Under the pieces are notes generated by a model. That model had not been told where the DNA came from. It was given only the letters and a program-made list of their open reading frames with translations, and searched no databases. This document shows positions 1 through 9,300 of a stretch of DNA of 64,000 bases, piece by piece. The stretch spans positions 7,246,501 to 7,310,500 of the forward strand of contig NZ_CP031030.1 in NCBI RefSeq assembly GCF_003711225.1, written 5' to 3'. The DNA is from Runella sp. SP2 (GTDB lineage: Bacteria > Bacteroidota > Bacteroidia > Cytophagales > Spirosomataceae). The position numbers and the translations under genes are program-made. Positions within the stretch are counted from its first letter, which is position 1; the number at the start of each line of letters is the position of its first letter.

Positions 1-317
1 GAGCGAATCGGGAGCTACAACGGGATTCGTTGGTTTACGAGGAAGTAGCCTTTGGGCCATTAACCCAAAGTTGCCCATCAAGATTAGGGCCAAACATAGC
101 AGCCAATGGGCGGCACTTGCGATACTCTTCTGTGTTCGTGGAGACAACTTTACAACTACTTTATTTGCAAAAGTACGGCATTCCGCGTTTTGAAGGGACG
201 AAAGTTTGTTAAAAGTTATTAAAGCCCTTTTTTGTCTCCCCTCAATTTGCTTCCCTCATCAGTAAAATCAGACGAGCCAAGTCTTAAAACGTCAGACTGT
301 TAAACTTCGTATTTTTT
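1..317. other. Region without a recognisable gene at the left edge
   Basis: No convincing gene is visible. A 60-codon open frame at 30-212 on the plus strand has no family resemblance and no clear ribosome site. On the minus strand 168-175 reads TACTTTTG, which fits the Bacteroidota -7 box TAnnTTTG and could drive a gene running leftwards out of the window. A well-placed -33 TTG is not seen, so this is weak. The last ~100 bases are the upstream region of the sulfatase. Confidence 0.4.
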
Positions 318-1958
318 ATGAAACACGTCTTTGCGGGGGTGCTAGCCATCGCCTTTCTACTGTCAAGCTTTAAGCAAGCGAATTTCAACGCTCCGCCGCC
401 AAAACATCCTAATATTTTGTGGATTACGTGCGAAGACATGAGTTATCACCTAGGGAGTTTTGGAAGCAAACTGGTTCAAACCCCTCAGCTTGATCAACTT
501 GCCGCCGAGGGTACGCGCTACACCAACGCGTTTGCTACTGCGGGTGTGTGCGCCCCTAGCCGTTCTGCGATTATTACGGGGATGTATCAACAATCCATAG
601 GTACCCAACACATGCGTACCTTGGCTGCTTCAGCGGTGGCTTCCGACGCCTATCCACCTGGTTTTAAGGGTTATTCGGCGGTTATTCCTGATTATGTCAA
701 ATGTTTTCCTGAATACTTACGAGCGGCGGGTTATTATTGTACCAACAATTCCAAAGAAGATTATCAGTTTGAAGCTCCTCCGACTGCTTGGGACGAAAGT
801 AGTACACGGGCGCATTGGCGTAATCGTCCCGATAAAAACCAGCCTTTTTTTGCCGTTTTTAATTTTACCACTACACATGAGTCGCAGGTATGGGCGCGGT
901 TGAAAGAACCTTTGCTCGTCAAACCCGAGGATGTCACCGTACCTCCCTATTACCCCGATACCCCCGAAGTCCGCCTTGATATTGCGCGGCATTTGTCGAA
1001 CGCCATGGTGATGGACCAACAAGCAGGAAAAATATTGGAACAACTTCGGGAAGATGGCCTTGCCGACAATACCATTGTGTTTTTCTTTTCCGACCACGGC
1101 GATGGCCTTCCTTACGTCAAGCGCGAAGTGACGCAGCGCGGTTTGAGGGTTCCTTTTATTGTTAAAAATCCGTTTGTTCCCCAAAACCAACGAGGAAAAG
1201 TAGATAACCAACTGATTAGCTTCGTTGATTTGGCACCGACGCTGCTGTCGTTGGCGCACATTCCTATTCCCAAACATTTGCAAGGGCAGGCATTTTTGGG
1301 ACAACAAAAAGCCAAAAACCCACGAAAGTTTGTATTTGCCGCCCGCGACCGCATGGACTCGGAATACGACCGCGTACGAAGTGTACACGATGGGCGTTAT
1401 CAGTACCTCCGCAACTACATGCCCGAAAAATCATACTACCAGAATATTCGCTACCGATTGCAACAACCGTCGATGCAATCCATTTTAAAACTCAAAGAGG
1501 CAGGTCAGCTCAATGCGACGCAGTTACGGTGGTTTAGTCCCAGCAAGCCTACCGAAGAATTGTACGACTGCCAAAATGACCCCCACCAATTTGTCAACCT
1601 TGCAGAAATGGCTCAGTATCAGCAAAAATTAAAAGAAATGCGGGACGTCTATGACCGTTGGATTCAACAAGTAGGTGATAAAGCTGCCGAACCCGAAATG
1701 GAAATGGTTGGTCGATGGTGGGGAGGAAAAGACACCCCTCCGCAAACGCAAATCCCCATTATCTCCGTCAATTCTTCTAAAATTACGTTAACTTGCGCCA
1801 CCAAAGGAGCCTCTATTGGGTACAAAAAACACTGGAAAGCATCAAGTTGGCAGGTATATACCCACCCTTTAGAGCTATCCAAAGGCGATTCGCTGTACGT
1901 GATTGCACAGCGGATTGGTTACCGACGGAGTGGAATTGTTACTTATCCTCAATTATAA
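318..1958 (+). CDS. Exported sulfatase (arylsulfatase type)
   Basis: Hydrolyses sulfate esters, probably on sulfated glycans or small molecules, outside the cytoplasm. Residues 1-20 are a hydrophobic signal sequence. The alkaline-phosphatase-like sulfatase core starts at PNILWITCED (31-40, acidic metal ligands). It carries the C-x-P-S-R motif C78-A-P-S-R82, whose Cys is converted to formylglycine by a maturase that is not in this window. FFSDHGDG near residue 258 supplies further metal ligands. The last ~60 residues look like the small beta domain found at the C terminus of some exported glycosidases. The 546-residue length is normal. The Gfo/Idh/MocA gene follows after 30 bases and may be co-transcribed. 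The substrate cannot be read from the sequence. Confidence 0.93.
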   Translation: MKHVFAGVLAIAFLLSSFKQANFNAPPPKHPNILWITCEDMSYHLGSFGSKLVQTPQLDQLAAEGTRYTNAFATAGVCAPSRSAIITGMYQQSIGTQHMRTLAASAVASDAYPPGFKGYSAVIPDYVKCFPEYLRAAGYYCTNNSKEDYQFEAPPTAWDESSTRAHWRNRPDKNQPFFAVFNFTTTHESQVWARLKEPLLVKPEDVTVPPYYPDTPEVRLDIARHLSNAMVMDQQAGKILEQLREDGLADNTIVFFFSDHGDGLPYVKREVTQRGLRVPFIVKNPFVPQNQRGKVDNQLISFVDLAPTLLSLAHIPIPKHLQGQAFLGQQKAKNPRKFVFAARDRMDSEYDRVRSVHDGRYQYLRNYMPEKSYYQNIRYRLQQPSMQSILKLKEAGQLNATQLRWFSPSKPTEELYDCQNDPHQFVNLAEMAQYQQKLKEMRDVYDRWIQQVGDKAAEPEMEMVGRWWGGKDTPPQTQIPIISVNSSKITLTCATKGASIGYKKHWKASSWQVYTHPLELSKGDSLYVIAQRIGYRRSGIVTYPQL

Positions 1959-1988
1959 ACCCACGTTCAAACCCAAATCACTATTACT

Positions 1989-3131
1989 ATGTCAAAAACT
2001 CAAGTAGCCGTAGTAGGTCTTGGCTTTATTGGCCCAGCCCACATCGAAGCTCTACGGCGTTTGCCCGACGTTGAAGTAGCAGGTATTGCCGATTTTTCGG
2101 CCGAAATCGCCCAAGCCCGTGCCCAATCGCTCGGCACAGCCGCTTACGATTCGTTTGATGACCTCCTTCGCGACGACTCTATCGAATGCGTTCATATTTG
2201 TACGCCTAACTTCCTCCACTACGAGCAAGCCAAAAAAGCGTTGTTGGCGGGTAAAAATGTGGTTTGCGAAAAACCACTTGCTACCACCACGGCTCAAGCC
2301 GAAGAATTGGTAGAGTTGGCCGATAAATTGGGCTTGGTTAATGCCGTTCACTTCAATCTTCGCTACTACCCATTGATTCGTCAGATGAAAACGATGCGTG
2401 AAAAAGGCGAACTCGGTGACATTTATTCGGTACAAGGTAGCTATTTGCAAGACTGGCTTTTCTTACCGACCGACTACAACTGGCGTTTGGAGCCTTCGCA
2501 ATCGGGCGACTCGCGCGCCGTTGCTGACATCGGCTCGCACTTGTTCGACCTCATCGAATACATCACAGGTCTTCACATCACCGAAGTAATGGCAGATTTT
2601 AATACGGTTCACAAAACGCGTATGAAACCTAAGAAGGCCATCGCCACTTACTCAGGCAAGTTGTTGCAAGCCTCTGACTACGAAGAAGTACCTATCACTA
2701 CCGAAGATTTTGCCTCGATTTTGTACCGTTTCGACAACGGAAACACGGGCGTCGCTACTGTAAGTCAGGTATCGGCAGGGCGCAAAAACCGCTGTACGCT
2801 CGAAATCAGCGGTGCAAACCAAACCTTCAACTGGTGCTCAGAAACCCCTAACGAAGTATGGATGGGGCGTCGTGAAGTAGCCAACCAAGTATTGTTGCGC
2901 GACCCTGCCCTTGCCCACGAAGAAGCACGTGCTTTGATGACTTTCCCAGGTGGCCACAACGAAGGCTTCCCCGATACATCGAAGCAGTTGTTTAAAGAAG
3001 TATATGCAGCCATCCGCAACGGAAAACCAGCCAATCCAACGTATCCAACGTTTGCCGACGGCTTGCGTGAACTTCGCCTCTGCGACAAAATCGTAGAAAG
3101 TAGCCGTGAGCGCCGCTGGGTAACTGTGTAG
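1989..3131 (+). CDS. Gfo/Idh/MocA family NAD(P)-dependent oxidoreductase
   Basis: Soluble sugar or polyol dehydrogenase of the Gfo/Idh/MocA superfamily, 380 residues. The N-terminal Rossmann fold shows GLGFIG (10-15). The family motif CEKP is at 93-96, with the catalytic-region Lys95. The C-terminal alpha/beta domain carries SHLFDLIEYITG. There is no signal peptide, so it acts in the cytoplasm. It sits 30 bases after the sulfatase and probably shares its transcript, which would fit catabolism of a desulfated sugar (inference). Substrate unknown. Confidence 0.92.
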   Translation: MSKTQVAVVGLGFIGPAHIEALRRLPDVEVAGIADFSAEIAQARAQSLGTAAYDSFDDLLRDDSIECVHICTPNFLHYEQAKKALLAGKNVVCEKPLATTTAQAEELVELADKLGLVNAVHFNLRYYPLIRQMKTMREKGELGDIYSVQGSYLQDWLFLPTDYNWRLEPSQSGDSRAVADIGSHLFDLIEYITGLHITEVMADFNTVHKTRMKPKKAIATYSGKLLQASDYEEVPITTEDFASILYRFDNGNTGVATVSQVSAGRKNRCTLEISGANQTFNWCSETPNEVWMGRREVANQVLLRDPALAHEEARALMTFPGGHNEGFPDTSKQLFKEVYAAIRNGKPANPTYPTFADGLRELRLCDKIVESSRERRWVTV

Positions 3132-3218
3132 CCGCTGATTAATTTGAAAATTAGCTAATTCGACAATTTCCTCATTTTCAAATTACCACATTTTCAAACT
3201 GTTGAATTAATATTTCCG

Positions 3219-3316
3219 TAACTTTGCGGAGAAAATAGTATTTTTACATCGTACCGCCACTGACCTTTATGTCTCTTTTTCAGGAGCTTGAAGTCAATGG
3301 CAGTACGATTTTTTTA
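3219..3316 (+). promoter_or_regulatory. Promoter plus terminator-like leader hairpin (possible attenuator or small RNA)
   Basis: TAACTTTG at 3219-3226 matches the Bacteroidota -7 box exactly. About 20 bases later a long hairpin begins. ATCGTACCGCCA (3248-3259) pairs with TGGCAGTACGAT (3298-3309), and the pairing continues inward with TGAC/GTCA. The only breaks are two C.A mismatches. The right arm is followed directly by T7. This looks like an intrinsic terminator located 25 bases before the amidotransferase start, so it could act as an attenuator. A short open frame (3269-3325, MSLFQELEVNGSTIFLLS) spans the right arm. Confidence 0.5.
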
Positions 3317-3340
3317 TTAAGCTAATAGAGAGAAATTACA

Positions 3341-4210
3341 ATGGAGCCACTAAAGATTGCCATTTTGGACATGTACGATGGGTATGCCAACGAAGGAATG
3401 CGTTGTATCAAAGCCATCACAGAGCACTTTGTGAATCAAGAAGGAATGGCGGCTACCTATGAGGTATTTGATGTGCGCCAAAAATGCGAAGTGCCTGATT
3501 TGAGTTTTGATATTTTTATTTCATCGGGCGGGCCAGGCAATCCTCAACCCGTGGGCGAGCCGTGGGAAAAACCTTTCTTTTTGCTCCTTGACCAACTTTG
3601 GCAATACAACCGCCAACCGCATCATCCCCGCAAAAAACACCTCTTTTTGATTTGTCACTCCTTCCAAATGGCGTGTTTGCACTGGGGCGTTGGATTGGTT
3701 TGTAAACGTCGTTCGACTTCTTTTGGGATTTTTCCAATGACCAAAACGCGCAGCGGCCAAAATGAGCTCTTATTTAAAAATTTGCCTGACCCATTTTATG
3801 CTGTTGATTCACGGGACTTTCAGGTGATTGAGCCTAATCATCATCATTTAGAGCGGATTGGTGCCAAAATATTGTGCATCGAAAAAGAACGTCCGCACGT
3901 GGCGCATTTGGAAAGAGCAGTGATGGCAGTACGCTTTTCTCGTGAAGTATTTGGGACGCAGTTCCACCCCGAAGCCGACGCCGAAGGGATGCTTCGTCAC
4001 TTCCAAAAAGACGAAAAACGCGAAGGAATCATCAAAAACCACGGGGAAGAAAAATACAACGACATGGTTGCTCACCTCCAAGATCCCGACAAAATTATGC
4101 TTACCGAAGCATCTATCATTCCAACTTTTCTCCAAAAAGCAGCCGAACAACTCAGTGCGAATGTCGTAGTTAGCATGCAAAGTGAGATGAATGTCGAGGT
4201 CAGAATGTAG
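3341..4210 (+). CDS. Class I glutamine amidotransferase-like protein
   Basis: The protein has 289 residues. The catalytic Cys lies in LFLICHSFQM (C105), and the His/Glu pair in GTQFHPEADAEGM (H209, E211), giving the complete C-H-E triad of class I amidotransferases. An oxyanion-type loop SSGGPGNP is at 61-68. Such domains release ammonia from glutamine or cleave gamma-glutamyl amides. No synthetase domain is fused, so the acceptor partner must be separate. The ATP-grasp-like gene 540 bases downstream is the obvious candidate, with hicBA lying between them. The exact reaction is unknown; it is not a typical GMP or CTP synthase subunit. Confidence 0.8.
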   Translation: MEPLKIAILDMYDGYANEGMRCIKAITEHFVNQEGMAATYEVFDVRQKCEVPDLSFDIFISSGGPGNPQPVGEPWEKPFFLLLDQLWQYNRQPHHPRKKHLFLICHSFQMACLHWGVGLVCKRRSTSFGIFPMTKTRSGQNELLFKNLPDPFYAVDSRDFQVIEPNHHHLERIGAKILCIEKERPHVAHLERAVMAVRFSREVFGTQFHPEADAEGMLRHFQKDEKREGIIKNHGEEKYNDMVAHLQDPDKIMLTEASIIPTFLQKAAEQLSANVVVSMQSEMNVEVRM

Positions 4211-4284
4211 CGTGTCGAATGAAGTTTTATTTGGAGAAATTGATTTGTTGATTATTTTTGGTTGATTATCGAACTTCAAACGAG

Positions 4285-4494
4285 ATGCAAGAGCTTATTT
4301 TTATCGTCGAAGAAGATGTTGAGGGTGGATATACAGCCCGCGCATTGGGTGAAGCTATTTTTACTCAGGGAGATACCGTGGAGGAACTTAAAGAGATGAT
4401 TAAAGATGCCATCGAATGCCATTTCGATTCTCACGAGGCTAAACCTAAGATCATTCGTCTTCACTTCGTAAAAGATGAAGTTTTTGCAATTTAA
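4285..4494 (+). CDS. hicB: HicB-like antitoxin
   Basis: 69 residues starting at ATG 4285. A TTG at 4258 would add nine residues lacking family similarity, so the ATG is preferred. The sequence has the HicB partial RNase-H fold pattern: FIVEEDVEGGYTARALG, then FTQGDTVEELKEMIKDAI. In the family it neutralises the HicA mRNA interferase and represses its own promoter. The stop codon TAA abuts the ATG of hicA (TAAATG), the usual tight coupling. Because hicA is interrupted, this may now be an orphan antitoxin. Confidence 0.8.
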   Translation: MQELIFIVEEDVEGGYTARALGEAIFTQGDTVEELKEMIKDAIECHFDSHEAKPKIIRLHFVKDEVFAI

Positions 4495-4737
4495 ATGAAG
4501 ACTCCCAGAGATATAACAGGTGAACAGCTAATAAAACAGTTGAGAAAACTAGGATATGAAGTCGTACGATAAACTGGGAGCCATATTCGGATTAGAACAC
4601 AACAAAACGGTATTCATCAAGAAACAATCCCTCATCATTCTCCCTTAAAAATAGGCACATTGAATGCAATCTTAAACTCAGTTGCGTTGCATTTTAAACT
4701 TTCGAAAGAAGAACTTTTGGCTATTTTGTTTGGGTAA
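4495..4737 (+). pseudogene. hicA: HicA toxin gene interrupted by one in-frame stop codon
   Basis: Reading from ATG 4495 gives MKTPRDITGEQLIKQLRKLG and YEVVR, then TAA at 4570-4572. The same frame continues with TGSHIRIRTQQNG, IPHHSPLKIGTLNAIL and LSKEELLAILFG to a stop at 4735-4737. Family members usually have Gln at the stop position (VVRQTGSHIR), so a single CAA to TAA change explains it. The catalytic His region (GSHIR) lies after the stop, so a 25-residue product would be inactive. Everything else is intact, implying a recent mutation or a sequencing error. Confidence 0.8.
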
Positions 4738-4751
4738 ACCTCTTAGTTCCT

Positions 4752-5951
4752 ATGATTACACAACTTCGACAAACGTACAACGCAGCTTTCAGCGAGGAAA
4801 AATATAACGAATTTGTTGCGGGCATTCACGCCGATTGGCCCAATCAACTCGAATTTAGGGTGGCAGAAACGCCCGTTTTTGTGCCAAAATCCCTGAAAAA
4901 TAAACTCATTGAAGCCTGTGAATCGTTTGTGGATGTGATTGTAGGAAGCGAGTTCAAAACCCAAACTCAACCCGCCATTCCTGCTGACCAAAACGTACCA
5001 AACGAAAATAATCATAGCTCATTTTTGGCCATTGATTTTGCCATTTGTAAAGATGCCAACGGAGAACTTACGCCTCAACTGATAGAATTACAGGGCTTTC
5101 CGTCTGTTTTTGGGTTTCAAAGTTACGTCACCGAGAAATTTCGCGATTATTTCCCTATTCCTGCCGATTTTAGCAATTATTTTAGCGGGGTGCGTACACA
5201 AGCTGAGTACATTGCCAAGTTGAAAGAAGTGATTGTTGGCCACGAAAATCCCGAAAATGTCATTTTGCTGGAAATTTATCCAGAACAACAAAAAACCCGC
5301 ATCGACTTTGCCGTGACGGAAGCATTTTTGGGGGTAAAAGCAGTTTGTTACACAAAAATCAAAAAGCATGGACGTGAGCTATTTTATGAAAAAGACGGCC
5401 GCGAAATCAAAATCAAACGCATTTATAACCGACTGATTTTTGATGATTTGGGTAATTTTCCTGACCTTCAAACAGCGTTTAGCCTTACGGATGATGTGGA
5501 CGTGACTTGGGTAGGGCATCCCAACTGGTTTTTTCGTATTAGTAAATATACACTTCCATTTCTCAAATCTCCCTACGTACCCGACACCCGCTTCGTGAGC
5601 GAATACGCTGGGCAATTTCCTGCTGATTTAGAAAATTACGTCCTTAAACCTCTGTTCTCATTTGCGGGAAGTGGCGTAAAAATCCACGTGTCTCCCGAAG
5701 ACCTGACGTCCATTACCGACCCTGAAAATTGGATTTTACAACGAAAAGTGGCTTATGAACCTATTATTCAAGCCTTGGATGGACTAGTGAAATGTGAGAT
5801 TCGGATGCTTTATGTGTGGGAAGACAATGCCCCGCGCCCGCAGTTGCTCACAAGCTTGAGCCGCTTGAGCCGTGGTGAAATGATCGGCGTTCGCTTCAAC
5901 AAAGACTTTACGTGGGTAGGAGGGAGCACCTGTTTTTACGAACCTGACTAA
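4752..5951 (+). CDS. ATP-grasp-like carboxylate-amine ligase candidate
   Basis: 399-residue soluble protein without a signal peptide. The C-terminal half looks like an ATP-grasp domain. It has a lysine strand and glycine-rich loop in ENYVLKPLFSFAGSGVKI, an ENWILQRKVAYEPII segment, an acidic segment in VKCEIRMLYVW, and GVRFNKDFTW. ATP-grasp enzymes join a carboxylate to an amine through an acyl phosphate. An upstream amidotransferase could supply ammonia or trim a gamma-glutamyl group (inference). Assignment rests on motif shape only; a permuted ATP-grasp of the glutathionylspermidine-synthetase kind is one alternative. Confidence 0.55.
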   Translation: MITQLRQTYNAAFSEEKYNEFVAGIHADWPNQLEFRVAETPVFVPKSLKNKLIEACESFVDVIVGSEFKTQTQPAIPADQNVPNENNHSSFLAIDFAICKDANGELTPQLIELQGFPSVFGFQSYVTEKFRDYFPIPADFSNYFSGVRTQAEYIAKLKEVIVGHENPENVILLEIYPEQQKTRIDFAVTEAFLGVKAVCYTKIKKHGRELFYEKDGREIKIKRIYNRLIFDDLGNFPDLQTAFSLTDDVDVTWVGHPNWFFRISKYTLPFLKSPYVPDTRFVSEYAGQFPADLENYVLKPLFSFAGSGVKIHVSPEDLTSITDPENWILQRKVAYEPIIQALDGLVKCEIRMLYVWEDNAPRPQLLTSLSRLSRGEMIGVRFNKDFTWVGGSTCFYEPD

Positions 5952-5993
5952 GTATATCTGCTAAGTACAACTAACTTTTGACACGGTAAAGCT

Positions 5994-6024
5994 TTGACTT
6001 TTCGGTAATTGTGCGTTATGTTTG
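5994..6024 (+). promoter_or_regulatory. Predicted promoter of the susC/susD operon
   Basis: TTG (5994-5996) and TATGTTTG (6017-6024) are separated by 20 bases, the spacing and sequence of the Bacteroidota housekeeping promoter (TTG-N17-23-TAnnTTTG). It lies about 280 bases before the susC start, so the transcript would have a long 5' leader. Between promoter and gene, 6064-6207 is a 47-codon open frame discussed in the findings. Confidence 0.6.
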
Positions 6025-6304
6025 TGTTACCAAATAGTCGTTTTCCACACAAAAGAGTATTGTATGCCAAAACTGGCCAAGAAAACTAAGCAGGACTATT
6101 TCCTGTCAGTGGATGATTTGTTAAGTATAAACTTCTCAGACAATCTCATCGTACTTTCGTGTCGTTTTTTTAGTCCATTTTGGTCTAACAACGCCTCCTT
6201 TGTGTAATTTTTATCGTATCCAAAGTATTGTTTAAAGAATTCGATTGGAACAAGGTTCTGATTTGGTACTTTTTTTATTTATTAACTCTAACAAACTAAA
6301 CTGT

Positions 6305-9300
6305 ATGAGACACATTTTACGTGTAAGCCTATTAGTGGCTATGTGCTTGTCGGTTCTTCTGGCAAGAGCGCAAGACAAGGTGGTGACAGGAAAAGTTACC
6401 TCGGCAGAAGATGGGGTAGGAATACCTGGCGTTGCTGTTGCCGTGAAAGGCACAACCAAAGGGACTAACTCTGACGCTGAAGGAAACTATCGGTTGGCCG
6501 TTCCTGACAATGCAACGTTGGTTTTCAGTTTCGTGGGATTCACCGTTTTGGAAGAAAAAGTAAACGGCCGCTCAGAAATCAACGTTCAGCTAAAACCTGA
6601 AACAAGAAGTTTGAGCGAAGTCGTTGTAACAGGATACGGCTCACAAATCAAGCGTGAGTTGACAGGAAACATCGCCAAAATTCGCCCTGCTGATATCCAA
6701 GACATGCCTGTTAATACCTTCGACCAAGCCATTCAAGGAAAGGCCGCTGGAGTACAGGTAACGGCAGGTTCGTCGAAGCTAGGGCAAGCGATTCAGGTAC
6801 GGGTACGTGGTAACTCGTCGGTATCGGCTTCTAACCAGCCTTTGTATGTATTGGATGGAATTCCAGTAACGACCCAAAACTTGAGTAACAACGGTGGTGC
6901 TACTAACCCATTGGCGGACATCAACCCGCAAGACATTGAGTCAATTGAAGTATTGAAAGATGCCTCTGCGGCAGCCATTTATGGTTCGCGCGCGGCCAAT
7001 GGCGTTGTACTTATCACCACCAAACGTGGTAAGTCGGGACGGACAAACATCAACTTCGGTTATCAATTTGGTTCAAGTAAGCCAACCAAGCAGGTGAAGT
7101 TTTTGAATACGGAACAGTATTTGAAACTATACCGCCAAGCGGCTGCTAACTCGGATCGTATCGACGGTATTGACCCTAAAGCCGCTGATTCTTACACAAC
7201 TTATATGGAAGATTTCTTCCAAACACAAAGTCTAGGAACATTTGGCACTGCTAACCAAGCTGACACCGATTGGGGTGGATTGGCGTACCAAAAAGCGCCA
7301 ATGAGCCAGTATGACTTAAATATCAGCGGAGGAAATGACAAGACTTCGTTCTTTGTGTCAGGGCAGTTGCTTGACCAAAAAGGGATTTTGATTGGTAACG
7401 CCCTCAACCGTATGTCGGGTCGTATCAACCTCGACCAAAAAGTATCTGATCGTTTCCGCATGGGAATCAACATGAGCATGGCCCGTACGTTGAACAATCG
7501 TTTGTCGGGCGACCGTCAGTTTGACAACCCGATTCAGATGGTAGCTTTGCCTCCAATGACGCCACAAAACGACCCAGAAACGGGTCTTCCAGTAGGAACG
7601 CCTCCAGGTGATATTTCGATTCCTGTGTATTATAATCCACTTATCAATATCGGTAATGCCTACTACAATACAACTGTTAGCCGCAGTATTAGCAGCATAT
7701 ATGGCCAGTTGATGATTGTAAAAGGACTGAATTTCCGTTCTGAACTAGGGGTGGACGTATTGAATCAACAAGAAGAGTCTTACTACAATAGTAAAACACA
7801 ACGTAATTTCGGTGCACCAAATGGTTTAGGCGAAAATGCCTTTACCCGGGTTGAAAACTACAACACCAACAATTACTTTACGTATAACAACAGTTTCGGA
7901 AAACATACCATTGATGGTACATTGGGGATGTCGTATCAGCAATCACAAGAGAAGTTTGCCCTTACCCAAGGCCAAGATTTCCCTTCGGATGCGTATCGTA
8001 TGATTGCGAGTGCGGCCCGTAAAACAGCGGGTACTTCTACCGAAACCAATTTCCGTTTCTTGTCTTATTTTGCCCGTGCCAACTACAAATTCAACGACCG
8101 TTACCTGTTAGGATTGAGCGCACGCATCGACGGATCGTCACGTTTCGGACGCGACAGCCGCTACGGATTCTTCCCTGCGGTTTCGGCGGGTTGGGTACTT
8201 TCGGAAGAAAGCTTCTTGCAAAACAATGCTGTTATTAGTTTCTTGAAAGTTCGTGCGAGTTACGGACGTACAGGTAACGCCGAAATCGGAAACTTCCCAC
8301 AACTTGGACTATACACGGGCGATGCCGCTTATGCAGGTTTGCCAGGCCAACGCCCTTCGCAGTTGGCTAACCCCGATTTGAAATGGGAAACTTCAGACCA
8401 AGTTGACATTGGTATCGACTTTGGTATCCTCAATAACCGCATCAGTGGGGAAATTGACTACTACAACAAACAAACTTCAGGGCTTTTGTTGAACGTAAAC
8501 GTACCAGGTACGACTGGTTTTACAACCCAAGTGAAAAACGTAGGTCGCTTGGAAAATAAAGGAGTAGAATTTGTATTAAATACCGACAACTTGGTAGGGG
8601 CATTTAAGTGGAAAACAAGCATCAATTTGGCTGCTAACCGCAACAAAATCACCGATTTGCAAGGTCAAATTATCGAAGCGGGTCTTAACAACATGAGCCG
8701 CGCCGTAGAAGGACAACCACTCGGGACATTTTTTACCGCCGAATATGCGGGCGTAGATCCTGCCAACGGAGACGCCCTTTGGTATAAAAATGTGACAAAT
8801 ACCGATGGTACAATCGACCGCAGTACAACAAACGTCTATAACCAAGCACAACGCGTTGTCGTAGGAAACCCACAACCTAAACTCCTTGGTGGTTTGACAA
8901 ACACGTTTAGCTACAAAGGATTTGACTTGAGTATCTTCTTCAATGGTGTGTTTGGTAACAAACTCAATTTCTACGGTGTAGGACGTTTCTCTTCAGCCAA
9001 TGCTCGTTTTGAAGATAACCAAACGGCAGACCAGCTGGATTCTTGGACCAAAGAAAATCCAAACGCAAAATTCCCAGAAGCACGTTTGTTCTTCAACAAC
9101 GGTGCGCAACCATCAAGCCGTTTTATCCAGGATGGTTCGTTTGTTCGTTTGCGTAACGTGACACTTTCATACAGTTTGCCAAAATCATTGTTGAACAAAG
9201 CCAAAATCAACAGTGTACGTTTGTTCTTGACGGGTCAGAACTTGTTGACCTTCACGAAATACACAGGTTGGGATCCAGAAGTAAATGCCGACGACATCGT

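Noticed and set aside
30-212. 60-codon open frame at the left edge
   Set aside because: No ribosome site, no recognisable sequence, and promoter-like bases on the other strand overlap it.
717-1388. 223-codon open frame on the minus strand inside the sulfatase gene
   Set aside because: Antisense shadow of a strongly conserved sulfatase; product has no family features.
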